Shown: positions 44,372-54,502, counted from the stretch's first letter. The stretch is DNA of 64,000 bases from Mixia osmundae IAM 14324 (GCF_000708205.1 NW_014575556.1:678267-742266), one strand, 5' to 3'. Notes: generated by a model from the letters alone, not told the origin. Made by a program: numbers and translations.

Positions 44372-46233
44372 TCACTGAGTCGGCGGCATCTCATCTCGCG
44401 CCATGGCGCGTTTCCGCTTGCGCTCCTCCCAGCTCTCCAGATGCCCGTCCTCTTTCTGCACGCGCACTGTTCAGCACAGTGGAACGGAAGGGATGGCAAG
44501 TGACGTACGGCAGCCACGAAAGCAGCCAGATCTAGCAGACCTGCAAGCGATTCTTGTCCGACAGTCTTGATCTCTTCCGGCGGCAGAAGGAAGCCGTAGA
44601 CGCCCAGATCACGTAGTTCGGCAGCGTATGACCAGACAACGCCAGCTGCGCCATACGTCCAATCGAGTGAATCGCCAGCAGCAGTGTAAGAGATCTCACA
44701 CCGGCTTCCCGTCTGCACAAATGTCAGCCTGACGCTCGAAGATGCGAGCCTACTGACCTCAAAGACTGAGCCGTGTACCGAGCGAATCGCCTTGGCAGTA
44801 TCGAGCGCAGCCTCGTACAGATTCTCTGCATCGCCAGGCTGCACTTCGCAGGAATAGCTGAATGGGAACATGAGCTGCTGTCCGAACGAGTGTACATCCA
44901 GATAGGCCGTCACATCGTTGGCCTCGTCTAAGACGTAGTCGGCGATACGCAATGATTCGACGGAGTCAAACGCCCTGTAGCCTGGGAAGACTTCGTTGCA
45001 TGGGTTTGGCCGATAGGGCTGTGCCCAGTGATAGCCAAAATTACGATTGATGTCAATGCCGAAGCAGTCCTGTCCTACTGGCTGGCGAGTCTTCTTCCAT
45101 AGCCTATCGTCCGTGAACGTATAGGAGTATCCGTCGGGATTGACAGTAGGCACGAATGTGATCTCAAACACATTGAGGATACGCTGCAATTTCGCCGACA
45201 CTTCGGTCGAAGCAGCTTCTCGCAAGATCTCAGAGGCCATGTAGAGCACCGTCGAGGGAGCGATCCATTCGCGAGCATGGGCACCGCCGGTGACGAGGAA
45301 GCCTAGCTTGTCCGGGTAGCCGTGTCTGCCTTTCTGCCGTCGGACAGCTTTCTTACTCCATTCTCGGCGAGGATGTCGATGCCTCCTGTGGCCACCATGT
45401 AGGTATTCCTCTGCTACTGACAGGCCGAGTCGGCTTCTGAGAGCGTAATAGAACGATCTGACTGCATGCTTTGTGTGATGCCAGTGGTGCTTGACAAAGC
45501 CAGAGCGATGATGGTGGCGATGATGCCGCTGATGATGGCGTCCGTGACCATGACTGTGGCGATGGTGGCCTCTCTTGTGGCATGGAGGTCCGCCCGAGCT
45601 GTGAGGATGATCGTGCTCGAAATTGCTAATCTTGAGGCCCAAAATGTCCCGACCCTCGTATGATTTGCCCAGATTGACGACCCTCGCAAGCGCTGGATAG
45701 TCTGATGCTAGCATACTCAGTATCGAATTGATAGCTTCGGGTGGGTGGAAGATGGAATGAATATCGCCAGGATCGGTCTCTAAATGCGCAGTCGCGTTCT
45801 CGAATGGGTTGGTCGAAGTGCTCATTGTAAACGTGTCACGCAGAGCCTCGAGACTGTGAGGTAGATGTCGTGCTTCTGTGGATTTGCGGGGCAGTCTGAC
45901 GACAAAGTGAGACTGTGAAGCTTGCAGTAGATCTGCCTCATCCTTGTGTGACACAGAGTGAGCACGACGCGGTATTGCAAGCCAGAGGACGCGTACTTCG
46001 AGCGATGCGATGGCCTCTTGCACAGTCTGTTGACTCATGCTTGCATCTGAAGAGTCTAGTCGCAAGAAGAGGTCGTGGCTATGATCGACGAGTTGGGAGC
46101 TCGAGGGATGATGCGCAGTCGGTAGCGCGAAAGTGATCTGTTGCTCGTTCTGATTGTTCGCTACCACACTCGGCGCAGCAGATGTCACTGCGAGCTGTGC
46201 GCCCAGCAGCGCAACGCAGGCTCTGGCTTTCAT
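44372..46233 (-). CDS. Zinc carboxypeptidase, M14 family, secreted (Ecm14-related layout)
   Basis: Predicted 587 residues; exons 46233-44758, 44712-44509 and 44455-44372. A signal peptide (residues 1-19) and a ~150-residue activation-peptide region precede the peptidase. Zinc and catalytic features are GGAHAREWIAPS (His/Glu), YLDVHSFGQ (second His), substrate-binding GIDINRNF, and the catalytic Glu in SYAAELRDLGVYGFLLPPE. A His-rich loop of about 30 residues sits inside the catalytic domain (RGHHRHSHGHGRHHQRHHRH and more). Yeast Ecm14 relatives lack the catalytic Glu (family knowledge); here it is present, so activity is likely. Val at the S1' position would suggest hydrophobic C-terminal residues (inference). 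Confidence 0.92.
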
Positions 46234-46380
46234 CCTCGGCCCTCAGTCTCTGGCACACGACCTTGGCTTAACGGCTGACTGCCACGTCTACCGAATGCGC
46301 GATTTGCCGCATTTGCCCGGCGCGACCGACAGACTTGCAACGCTTTCACGACCGTCAAAAGCGCTCTGATTGCAAGAGTA

Positions 46381-48239
46381 ATGAGCAGTCTGATTGCTCG
46401 ACGAGTCGCTGGCAGCGCAAGGGTAGCATCTAGATCAGCGAGCAAGCAAGTCGCAGTCGCAAGAGTCCAGCGAGCCAGTCTTGCTTCCCTCGCGTCTGCA
46501 AGCCTTTCCGCGCCAAAATCAGCCTCAATCTCGACAAGAGCTCGCGCATTCTCTTCCAGCGCCATGCTTGCGTCAGCCGGCAGCGAATCCGCCGAGCGCG
46601 GCCAGCCTGATCAGGTACGCAGACGGCGCGCGAAGCTTAGACCGTGCTGAGACGGCTAGCGCAGGAACTGATTGATATTGCCAAGTATGTGCACGAATTC
46701 AAGATTGACAGCGCCCTTGCCTACGATACTGCTCGGCTCTGTCTCATCGACACACTTGGCTGCGGTCTCGAGGGATTGCGGGTGTCGAAGCAATGCTCAA
46801 ACCTCATGGTAAGCTTCTGCCGGCCCAGTAAAAGACCCCCAGAGCTGAACGCATCACACCTAGGGCCCGGTGGTCGAAGGCACAGTGGTGCCCAATGGTG
46901 CTCGTGTCCCAGGCACAGACTATGTGCTCGACCCAGTACGAGCGGCATTCGATATTGGCACCCAGATCCGCTGGCTCGACTTTAACGACTGCTTCCTTGC
47001 AGCCGAATGGGGTCATCCCTCTGACAACTTGGGCGCCATCATGGCAGTCGCAGACTACCTGTCTCAAGTCAACAAGGCTTCAGGCAAGCCCGCCCTCAAG
47101 GTCAAGGACATCCTCACCGGCATGATTATGGCGCACGAGATCCAAGGCTGTCTCGCGCTCGAGAACTCCTTCAACCGCGTCGGCTTAGATCACGTCGTGC
47201 TCGTCAAGGTCGCCTCGACGGCTGTCGTCTCAAAGATGATTGGTCTGTCACTCGAGCAGACTATTGATGCCGTCTCGCATGCCTGGATCGACGGACAATC
47301 TCTCCGGACCTACCGTCACGCGCCCAACACCGGCTCGCGCAAGTCTTGGGCTGCCGGTGACGCTTGCGCGCGCGCCGTCAACATCGCTCTGCTCGTCCAG
47401 AAGGGAGAGGTCGGCTACCCGACCGCACTCACTGTACCGACTTGGGGCTTCTACGACGTTGCATTTGGCAAGAAGCCTTTCAAGTTCCAGCGTCCGTACG
47501 GCAGCTATATCATGGTACGCTCCCCGCTCTGATCGCGGACCAAGCTGATTCTGGGTGCAGGAAAATGTGCTCTTTAAGCTCGCAGCGCCTGCAGAATTCC
47601 ACGCGCAGACAGCCGTCGAAGGATCATTGATCCTTCACAAGAAGCTGAAGGAGATGGGCAAGAGCTCAGATGACATCAAGGAGGTCAAGATCCGCACTCA
47701 AGAAGCTGCCATCCGCATCATCGATAAGAAGGGCAAGCTGCATTCGTTCGCCGACCGAGATCACACTGTGTGTCCATATCTGATGACGTCAACGACTGAC
47801 TGACTGACTGCCTTTATTACAGATCAACTACATGACGTCTATCCCGTTGATCTTCGGTCGTCTTGAGCCAGGCGACTACCTCGACGAAGTCGCTGCTGAT
47901 CCTCGCATTGATGAGCTGCGCGCAAAGACCTACTGTGTCCAAGATCAATTCTTCAGCGAGGACTACCACAACCCAGACAGCCGTTCGATCGGCAACGCCA
48001 TCACCATCACCCTCAAGGACGGCACAGTGCTTGATGAAGTCGAGATCTTGTATCCGCTCGGTCACATGCGCCGTCGCGAGGAAGCCAAGCCCGTCCTGAA
48101 TGCCAAGTTCAAGCGACACATCGATCATTGGTTCCCCGCCGAGCATGTCAAGAAGATCATCGACCTCACTGCTGACCAGGCCAAGCTCGAGGCAACGGAC
48201 GCGGACGAGTTTGCTGCTCTTTGGGTCAAAAAGGCATAA
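46381..48239 (+). CDS. PDH1: 2-methylcitrate dehydratase, mitochondrial (PrpD family)
   Basis: Predicted 550 residues; exons 46381-46614, 46665-46808, 46864-47514, 47561-47767 and 47823-48239. The first ~70 residues are Arg/Ser/Ala-rich without acids, a mitochondrial presequence. The MmgE/PrpD core reads [76 protein letters not shown] and [17 protein letters not shown]. The C-terminal domain has HFADRDHT-like [20 protein letters not shown] and RIDELRAK. It converts 2-methylcitrate to 2-methyl-cis-aconitate in propionyl-CoA disposal. Introns are 46-55 nt, all GT-AG. Confidence 0.96.
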
Positions 48240-48339
48240 TTTATGCTGAGTGAGATGTAAGCGAGGATAGAATGCATGGACAGAGTCGCTCTGCACCTGT
48301 GTTAGCATGACGCAGCTTGCATTTTTAGGGGCGATCAGT

Positions 48340-50884
48340 TTAGAGCTCGTCATGCTCGCTAACTGGCTCCTCGGCCGGCGCTTCTTTGAGTGCGTCAGGC
48401 GTGATCTTGTCCTTCAGATCCTTCCAATCTGGCCAATTCTTCGCTTGCTCTTCGATATTGGCTTTCACGCTGTCTGCTGCATCAGAGACAGCTTCAGCAG
48501 CTTGAGTGATAGGCGACGGGTCTACTGGAGGTGCTGGCTTGACATCGACCTTAGGCTGAGCGGTTTCGCTCACGCCAAGTGATCGTCTAAGCAAGGCCTC
48601 GATGCGAGAGAAGTACAGGTTCGCGTCCTTGACGTTGTAGCCAGATTTGACGAGAGAAGTGTCCCAGAGAATGTTGGTCAGCTCGCTCAAGTCAGCAGCT
48701 GCTGTTGCGTTGTCTTCGATATCGGCAACCTTTTCGAGCAAGCCCCTGATGAGAGGATGGTGCGGGTTAATCTCGAGTATACGCTTGGATTCGCGGATGA
48801 ACTTGGTCATAAAATCTTCGCCAGTCTTGCCACTCTGTGCTGCCATGAGACGCTCCATGTTGGCAGTCCAGGCGTACGAGTCTGCGGTGACGGCACAAGG
48901 ACTGGTCGTCAATCGCGTGCTCAACACAACTGCGGCACCGTCAGCTTGCTCGCTTGCGAATGCAACGAGGCGTACCTTCGCTAACGGATGCGTCCAGCTC
49001 CTTCTTAAGGTAAGCCACAAGAGGTTCGTATTCCTCCTTGAGCTCTGCCTCTGCAGCCTTTGAGTCATCATCGTCTTCGTCGCCAAAGATGAGTCCCTTC
49101 TTGGCGACGTCCTGGAACTTCATGCCTTCGTACTCCGGCACAGAAGAAGCGATTATCTCGTCCATGGGTTCCGTCAGGTAGAGCACTTCGTATCCGCGCG
49201 CGAGAGCCGTCTCGACAAAAGGGCTCTTCTCGAGGATCTCCTTGCTCTGTCCTGCTCCCGCCATGTAGTACATCTGCGTCTGGCCCTGCTTCCTGCGAGA
49301 CACGTAGTCATCGAGGGAAGTGAAATCGTCGACGCTGGTTCTGAATCGGATGAGCTTGAGCAGTCGGGGTGCGAGCTTCTTGTCCTCGGCATGTGCTAGC
49401 TTGAAGGGTGTCGCAGCATACGTATGGAACTCCTTGTACGTTGCGGGATCATTCTTGGCAGCGTTTGTGAACATCTCGATCGCTTTTCGCAGGATGGCGC
49501 TCTGAATCTGCTTGAGTGAGCGATTGTGCTGGAGTGTATCACGGCCAACATTGAGCGGCAGATCGTCGGCGTCGATGACGACTTTGACCCAGTTCAGCCA
49601 CTTTGGCAAGAACTCGTCGCCCAAATCAGAGGTGATGAAGACGCGTTTGACGTAGAGACGCGCAGAATTCTGCGACTGGTAAGACTTTGTGTAGAAGTCG
49701 CCGACGATAGTCTTGGGTGCATAGATGAGTGCCTTGAAGGATGTTCTGCCTGCATCGCCGGAGAAGTGGGTCCACATGGCCGGTTCGGGCCCTTCTTCTG
49801 GAATTGGGTTGCTGTCCTTGTTGAGGACGTTCTTGTAAAAGGAGATGTACTCTTCCGAGGTGACATTCTTTGGATCTCGCATCCAGATAGGAGGACGATC
49901 GTTGATCCTCGACCACTTTTGAACAGTCACCCGCGTGTCGGCGGCTTTCTTCTTTGGCTTCTCGATAATGTTGCCATCTTCATCAAACTCAGGCTCGGCA
50001 GCGTCATCGATGGCTGACTGGCGAGTGTCTTCGTCATCCCGTGGGATGGTACCCGTCGTCGATGTCCAGAGATAGATGGGTGCAGACGTGGCAAATTCAG
50101 AGTGCTTTGCCACAAGTTCCTTGATCTTGTCTGTGCCGAGGTACTCTTGCGCATCATCTTTGAGGAACCTGCTCCCAGGCGTCAGAGCGAGCGCACCATT
50201 AGCGAGTGAACATACAGAGTGATCTCTGTGCCTCTGCCGAGGGTGATGCCGCGAGGATCCTCTCTGATTTTGAACTCTGCCGCGTCTGCCTCGCTCTCAA
50301 AGACCCATTGAACGGGATCGTTGTTGGCTTTCGAGGCAACTTGCACGCGATCTGCGACGAGGAAGGAAGAGTAGAAGCCCAGGCCGAATTGACCTAGACG
50401 AGCGGATGAGCTCAAAGCAGGCCATGACGACCACTCAGCGCGTACCGATGAGGTTGGCGCCTGCGCCGGTCTTGCCCTCGCCAGACTCGAGCTTGCTCAA
50501 GAATTCTGATGTACCCGATCTAGCGATCGTTCCCAGGTTCTTCGTGAGGTCCTCCTTGCTCATACCGATGCCATAGTCGGTAATCGTGAGCGTCTTCGTG
50601 TTGGCATCCGTCTTGATGGATATATTCAGGTAAGGCGCATCCGAATCTGTCAAGATGGTACTGTCCGTGAGAGCCTGGAACCTCAGCTTCTCGAGAGCGT
50701 CGCCTGCGTTGGAGACAAGCTCTCGTAGGAAGACATCTCTGTGATGGTAGAGGTGTGACACGACCACTCGCATGAGCCGAGCTACGTCCGACTGGAACTG
50801 CAGCGTCTCCTCCTCTGCTCGCACAGGTGTGCCTGACCATGCCAGCCAGGCTCCTAGCGCTAGCGCTGCTGATCTGACCCTCAT
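48340..50884 (-). CDS. HSP90B1: Endoplasmic reticulum Hsp90 (Grp94/endoplasmin type)
   Basis: Predicted 799 residues; exons 50884-50446, 50393-50216, 50168-48976 and 48929-48340. A signal peptide ([18 protein letters not shown]...VRAEE) and a C-terminal HDEL place it in the ER lumen. The GHKL ATPase shows [37 protein letters not shown] and [18 protein letters not shown]. The charged linker is moderate (KPKKK), and the middle domain has [20 protein letters not shown] and [17 protein letters not shown]. Another landmark is [20 protein letters not shown]. Grp94 folds client receptors and secreted proteins. The model yeasts have only cytosolic Hsp90. All four exons join in frame and conserved order. 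Confidence 0.95.
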
Positions 50885-51001
50885 CTCTGAGCGACTGCTT
50901 GTCACAAAGTTGTGGAGGCAGCGAGTCGCGAGAGAGGGCGACGACGACGTGTCGACGTGTCGACCCTTGCAGCCTTGCAGACGATCTGGCAACTGTCCAA
51001 G

Positions 51002-51811
51002 ATGCCTCCTCAGCTCTCATCGACCACGCTCGGGCTCAAGTTCATGCAGAGAGGCAATGCCAACAAATCACAAGCCACGTCTGAGCCTGCCCAGCCTAGC
51101 ATCGTCCCTTCACCGAGCGCGATCGCACTTGGCAAACGTCGTGCTCCTTCGCCGCCTGTTGCTGCTCCACCTGCCGCCGTCAATGGCAAGCTTGCCACAG
51201 TCTCGGCAAGCGCACCTGCCGCAAAGCGAGTGCGCTATGTGACGGAAACCTCTCTGCTCAGCTTTCCCTTGGCCGGCTCTTCATCTGCTGCCACGCCGTT
51301 GCAGACTGGCCGAAGAACGTATGGCATCGCCGAGCCAGCACCCGCTGAAGCGAAAGACGAGGAGGAGGCCGCAGACAGTGAGACTGAAGCAGAGAAGGAG
51401 TCACAGAGGATTCTGGCCAACCTCGCGCCTTCACTTTCCAGCGCGATATCACAGGCGCGCAGACCACAAGACAAGGCCAAACGGCAGCCGCCACTGTCAG
51501 CTCCCACGCCCGAACAGCGCGAAGCGCACCGGCAGAGGGAGGCCCGGCTCGAAGCAGAAGGGACGGAGCGTATCATTCCCGTCAAAGAGAAAGCGTCACA
51601 CGCTGGCAAGTCGGCGAACGGCTTCATGAAGCCAGGCGGCTACGATGCTATCACGGCAGCCGAACCACGCACTGTCGTACCGGCAGAGCCAGAAGATGGA
51701 GACAGCATCAAACCTCAAACGCTGGACGAGATCCGCGCGGCGCAGAAGAAAGACAAGAAAGCAAGGAGGGCGCTCAGAAAGGCTGCTGCCGCTCAGACAG
51801 CCGGAAACTAG
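51002..51811 (+). CDS. MPP6: Mpp6-like nuclear exosome cofactor
   Basis: A single-exon protein of 269 residues. The N-terminus STTLGLKFMQRGNANKS carries the MPP6 hallmark (L-x-x-KFMQR), the helix that docks on the exosome core subunit Rrp40. Further on, KRVRYVTETSLLSF and GRRTYG are family-like, and the C-terminus is Lys/Arg-rich (KKDKKARRALRKAAAA). Mpp6 recruits Mtr4 and helps nuclear exosome degradation of pre-rRNA and cryptic transcripts. The rest is low complexity, so the call depends mainly on the N-terminal motif. It starts 117 bp from the divergent Hsp90 gene. Confidence 0.7.
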   Translation: MPPQLSSTTLGLKFMQRGNANKSQATSEPAQPSIVPSPSAIALGKRRAPSPPVAAPPAAVNGKLATVSASAPAAKRVRYVTETSLLSFPLAGSSSAATPLQTGRRTYGIAEPAPAEAKDEEEAADSETEAEKESQRILANLAPSLSSAISQARRPQDKAKRQPPLSAPTPEQREAHRQREARLEAEGTERIIPVKEKASHAGKSANGFMKPGGYDAITAAEPRTVVPAEPEDGDSIKPQTLDEIRAAQKKDKKARRALRKAAAAQTAGN

Positions 51812-51968
51812 CACATGAAGCAATCATGCATTGTCTGTTGTCATCCTATGCAGCATATTCAGCCTGTTGTCCTCGCGGCAATGTTTGCAAACTGACCTCT
51901 AGAGAGCGCCGCGCCGCGCTCAATGGTGATTCGACTTGTGATGCTTCAGATGCATCTGGTCTGAGGCC

Positions 51969-52333
51969 TCACCTCGTCAGCTCGGCAGAAGCGAGCCCAA
52001 CAGCGGACTCACAGTGAATCGTGTAGCTGATGAGGAAGACGCCGACAATGGCGTGAACGAGCGGAGCCGCGCTAGCATTCTCTCCATCAAAGTAGCGAGC
52101 CTTGTATCTCGCCACAGGGTTCAGTCCGGGCGAGTTGTGGGGCGCAGGTCCCTTGGGCAGCTTCGAGTAAAAGTCGATGACCCTCGTCATGCGTTGTGCT
52201 GTCTTTTGCGCCCCGATAGCATTGGGTGACGCAATCTTGGGCGGTATCAGTGTGCGCAGCCTGCATCCCTCGCTGCAGATTAGCAGACATTCGGAGGACC
52301 TGCTGAGCCGAGAAGAACGCACGAGGAAGCCAT
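51969..52333 (-). CDS. ATP17: Mitochondrial ATP synthase subunit f (Atp17)
   Basis: About 100 residues. The matching block is RTLIPPKIASPNAIGAQKTA, then MTRVIDFYSKLPKGPAP, ARYKARYFDGENASAAPL and one TM helix (VHAIVGVFLISYTI), the order and length of fungal subunit f in the Fo stalk/dimer interface. The likely start (MASSC, 52333) is in another frame, so a ~51-nt intron must join it to GCRLRTLIPPK. The best candidate has a GTTCTT donor and a GCGAG acceptor after a GCTAATC branch. The 5' structure is less certain than the identity. Confidence 0.85.
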
Positions 52334-52655
52334 CTTGCTGTCGCTGCTGAGTCTCGCAGCAGTCGGCAAGCGCCTTGTCCTGTTTGTTGCATTTACTGTC
52401 TGCGCGTGTTTGCCTTTGCGCGATGCCACGCTTGCCTGGAATCTGTCTCTCATCCTTCACGGCTCCATGATTCCTTCCTCATCGTCGGCTTCTGCGCGGA
52501 TATTGTCGTATTTCACAGCTACATGGTGCTGTTCCGGTCTCGAGAAGGCGAGATCTCGAAGATCGAGGCACCAGTCGCCAGCACGCATCGGTACCCAGCC
52601 TTCGTGACCTTATGTATCGCCAGCTGTCTTCGAGTGATCAGAAATTGACATACGA
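52334..52655. other. Region between ATP17 and the inverted-repeat element
   Basis: A 322-bp gap holding the ATP17 promoter. A plus-strand frame ending at 52648 encodes a hydrophobic stretch (SFLIVGFCADIVVFHSYMVL) but has no ATG start or clear splice signals, so I do not call a gene. Confidence 0.35.
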
Positions 52656-52824
52656 ACCGGTACGTGAGAGTGTGATACGAGTCAGCATTGCGAAAGGACC
52701 GACAGCAAGCCATCGAATCGATTGAGGCACGAAAGATCAGAAGACCTTTTGTTAGGTCGATGACCTGATTCTAGAGTTTCGTCTGCCAAGAACAGATACT
52801 ACACTTCATCAGAGTCAAAAGGCC
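52656..52824 (+). repeat. Left inverted-repeat arm
   Basis: 169 bp; its reverse complement recurs at 53975-54143 with roughly 91% identity counted by eye. The central blocks GACAGCAAGCCATCGAATCG and GTTAGGTCGATGACCT are identical in both arms. Confidence 0.8.
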
Positions 52825-53034
52825 TGTTGACGAAAAAGCATTAGCAACCTGAATAGCGACCGAGCTAAAAGTGACTGGGCAGAAACGGTTTTTGGGTTGG
52901 CGCTCACATCTACCCCTTGATGTGCCTCGATACACCTCTGTCATTCCACTCAATGATAGACCTTTTAGCTATACGAAGAGTATGCTCACGTCTGAAATAG
53001 AAGCCTCGGTGATCAGCCTCTTCAGGATCGTCTC

Positions 53035-53574
53035 TAAATTTGCCTCACGCATTCCAGGGACTCCGTCTTATCTAAAGGAGCGGCTGAAGCCCTGCAGCTG
53101 TCAGACGTCAGACCGCGACCCATTTCACTTCCGGAACGAAACAGAGATGATGCCATCATAACGCCGCTTCCGCAAGCAACGCATGCTCGAGATCTACTCT
53201 GTACACGTTCCATAGCGCCTTACATTGCTCGAGAGCCTTTGCCCGCTGTCGTTGACATCATACTAGACATATCAACGCTGTCGGATCTCATCGCGCATTA
53301 CGAACTCCCTGGTGACGCTTTCTCAGACTCTGCACGACGCTCTCCGTCGATGAGCTCGATCTGTCAAGATCATCATCGAGACGGTACAGAGTGGCCGCAA
53401 TTCAAAGCCATCTACCATACTCTAGGCAATGGCGACGTGCCTCTAAGTCTCGGTCAGCCAACAACAGGCATGGATGCCATCTCTCGTTATCTGAATACAA
53501 GTGCAGTCTCATGTGCTTTTGTGAATGCTGGCTTGTCCCTCAAACGCTGGCAAGTATCGATCGCTGACTTCTGA
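53035..53574 (+). CDS. Unrecognised open frame inside the inverted-repeat element
   Basis: A frame of about 179 codons with no stop from 53035 to TGA at 53572-53574 but no ATG before its middle, so it would need an upstream exon. The C-terminal part (ISTLSDLIAHYELPGDAF, LNTSAVSCAFVNAGLSLKRW) looks protein-like; no domain is recognised. A second frame at 52871-53161 (plus) begins with ATG and overlaps its start; a short intron could link the two. It may be an element-encoded or captured gene fragment, or chance. Confidence 0.3.
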
Positions 53575-53974
53575 AGGCTCTCAAGCCCATGAGACATAGA
53601 TTCGGCTGCCCCGCGGGCGAATTCGGCGACGGCGAACGCAGCGTGCAATAGCTTGTGTGAGATCATGACGTGTGCTCTGCACTCGCAGCCCATGCATAGC
53701 TGGCGTTGGGCATCTCTTTTACGTGCGAGCGAGCGTGCGCGAGTGTTTGGGCTGAGAATGTATGCAAAAGGATAGAACAACGCTCGATCTGATCTATCGA
53801 AGTGCTTTGAAAAGGCAAATGTAAGCCTGCCGACCGTATCAAGCATCGGTATGTCCACTGCACTGAGGTCGAGTCCTGTTCTACATTGTCCAACAGCCGT
53901 TGTGCCTTGATCACACTGAATCTTCTGGAAATTAGGTATATATAGTTTGCGCTGACTCGCAGGACACCGTTTCT

Positions 53975-54143
53975 GGCCTTTTGGCTTTGATCAAGTGTAG
54001 TATCTGTTCTTTCTAGACGAAACTCTAGAATTAGGTCATCGACCTAACAAAAGTTTCTCTGATCTTTCGCGCCTGAATCGATTCGATGGCTTGCTGTCGG
54101 TCCTTTCGCAATGCTGGCTCGTATCACACTTTCGCGTACCGGT
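53975..54143 (-). repeat. Right inverted-repeat arm
   Basis: 169 bp, inverted relative to 52656-52824 and of exactly the same length, which argues for a bounded element rather than chance similarity. Confidence 0.8.
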
Positions 54144-54369
54144 GTTAAGGCATCCCCTTCTTTTTTGGCTTTTCCTTTTTCTGCTCCACCTTGCTGTACG
54201 CGTCAGCCGAAGCGGGTTGTACACCACGCATGGCTGCCACGACTGGCCTGACGACTCGGTTTTGAAATCACATCCGGCTTGCGCTCGGTCGATCGCATAG
54301 ACAAACATTATGTATGACATGCTACGGTGGGGCGTGAGAAAAGATTTTACCGTCTGGGATGGCCGAGCG

Positions 54370-54421
54370 GCAAGTCAAACTTGTGAGCCTGAGTGACGTC
54401 GCTGATATTCTGCACTCTCAG
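54370..54421 (+). other. 52-nt D-loop insertion in tRNA-Ser with GC-AG spliceosomal-intron hallmarks
   Basis: The insertion begins GCAAGT, the best GC-type 5' splice site in the window. It contains GCTGAT about 18 nt before its end (branch-like) and ends CTCTCAG. Its length equals that of nearby mRNA introns. Removal yields GAGCG joined to GTTTAAGGC, an ordinary D-loop. Internally CAAGT/ACTTG and CCTGAG/CTCAGG can pair. Whether the spliceosome, the tRNA endonuclease or nothing removes it cannot be told from sequence. Confidence 0.75.
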
Positions 54422-54442
54422 GTTTAAGGCGGCAGTTTTGAA

Positions 54443-54454
54443 TTCCCTAGAATT
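54443..54454 (+). other. Canonical anticodon-loop tRNA intron (12 nt)
   Basis: TTCCCTAGAATT lies directly after position 37, the standard site cut by the eukaryotic tRNA splicing endonuclease. The exact edges are ambiguous by one base. Confidence 0.75.
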
Positions 54455-54502
54455 AGCTGCTGGGTTCGCCCTCCTGTGTTCAAATCACAGTTCCAGAGAT
54501 CA

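Larger units (their letters stand above)
52656..54143. mobile_element. 1.5-kb segment bounded by 169-bp inverted repeats (DNA-transposon-like)
   Basis: The arms lie at 52656-52824 and 53975-54143. Read as reverse complements they align without gaps, with about 15 differences by eye over 169 positions, both starting ACCGGTAC and ending AAAAGGCC. A shorter match (CAGAAACGGT) continues inside both arms after unequal spacing. No target-site duplication is obvious in the immediate flanks, and I recognise no transposase. The interior carries one long open frame (53035-53574). It could be a non-autonomous DNA transposon with long TIRs or a segmental inverted duplication. It sits 209 bp before the tRNA-Ser gene. 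Confidence 0.65.
54353..54498 (+). tRNA. tRNA-Ser(UGA) with two introns, one in the D-loop
   Basis: The acceptor stem TCTGGGA (54353-54359) pairs with TTCCAGA (54491-54497), followed by discriminator G (54498), as in serine tRNAs. The A box TGGCCGAGCGG ends at 54370. The D-arm resumes at 54422 (GTTTAAGGC). The anticodon stem GCAGT/GCTGC encloses anticodon TGA (54439-54441). A long variable arm (GGG-TTCG-CCC) and T-arm CTGTG-TTCAAAT-CACAG follow. A 12-nt intron (54443-54454) sits at the canonical 37/38 position. A 52-nt insertion (54370-54421) interrupts the D-loop. Without both, 82 nt remain, the normal serine tRNA size. It decodes UCA codons. Both internal Pol III boxes are intact. Confidence 0.9.

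Noticed and set aside
52335-52648. Plus-strand hydrophobic frame near ATP17
   Set aside because: Begins at TTG, has no consensus splice partner and overlaps the ATP17 promoter. Too weak for a gene call.
53487-53858. Minus-strand frame inside the inverted-repeat element
   Set aside because: No recognised domain and antisense to the longer plus-strand frame. Not enough to call.
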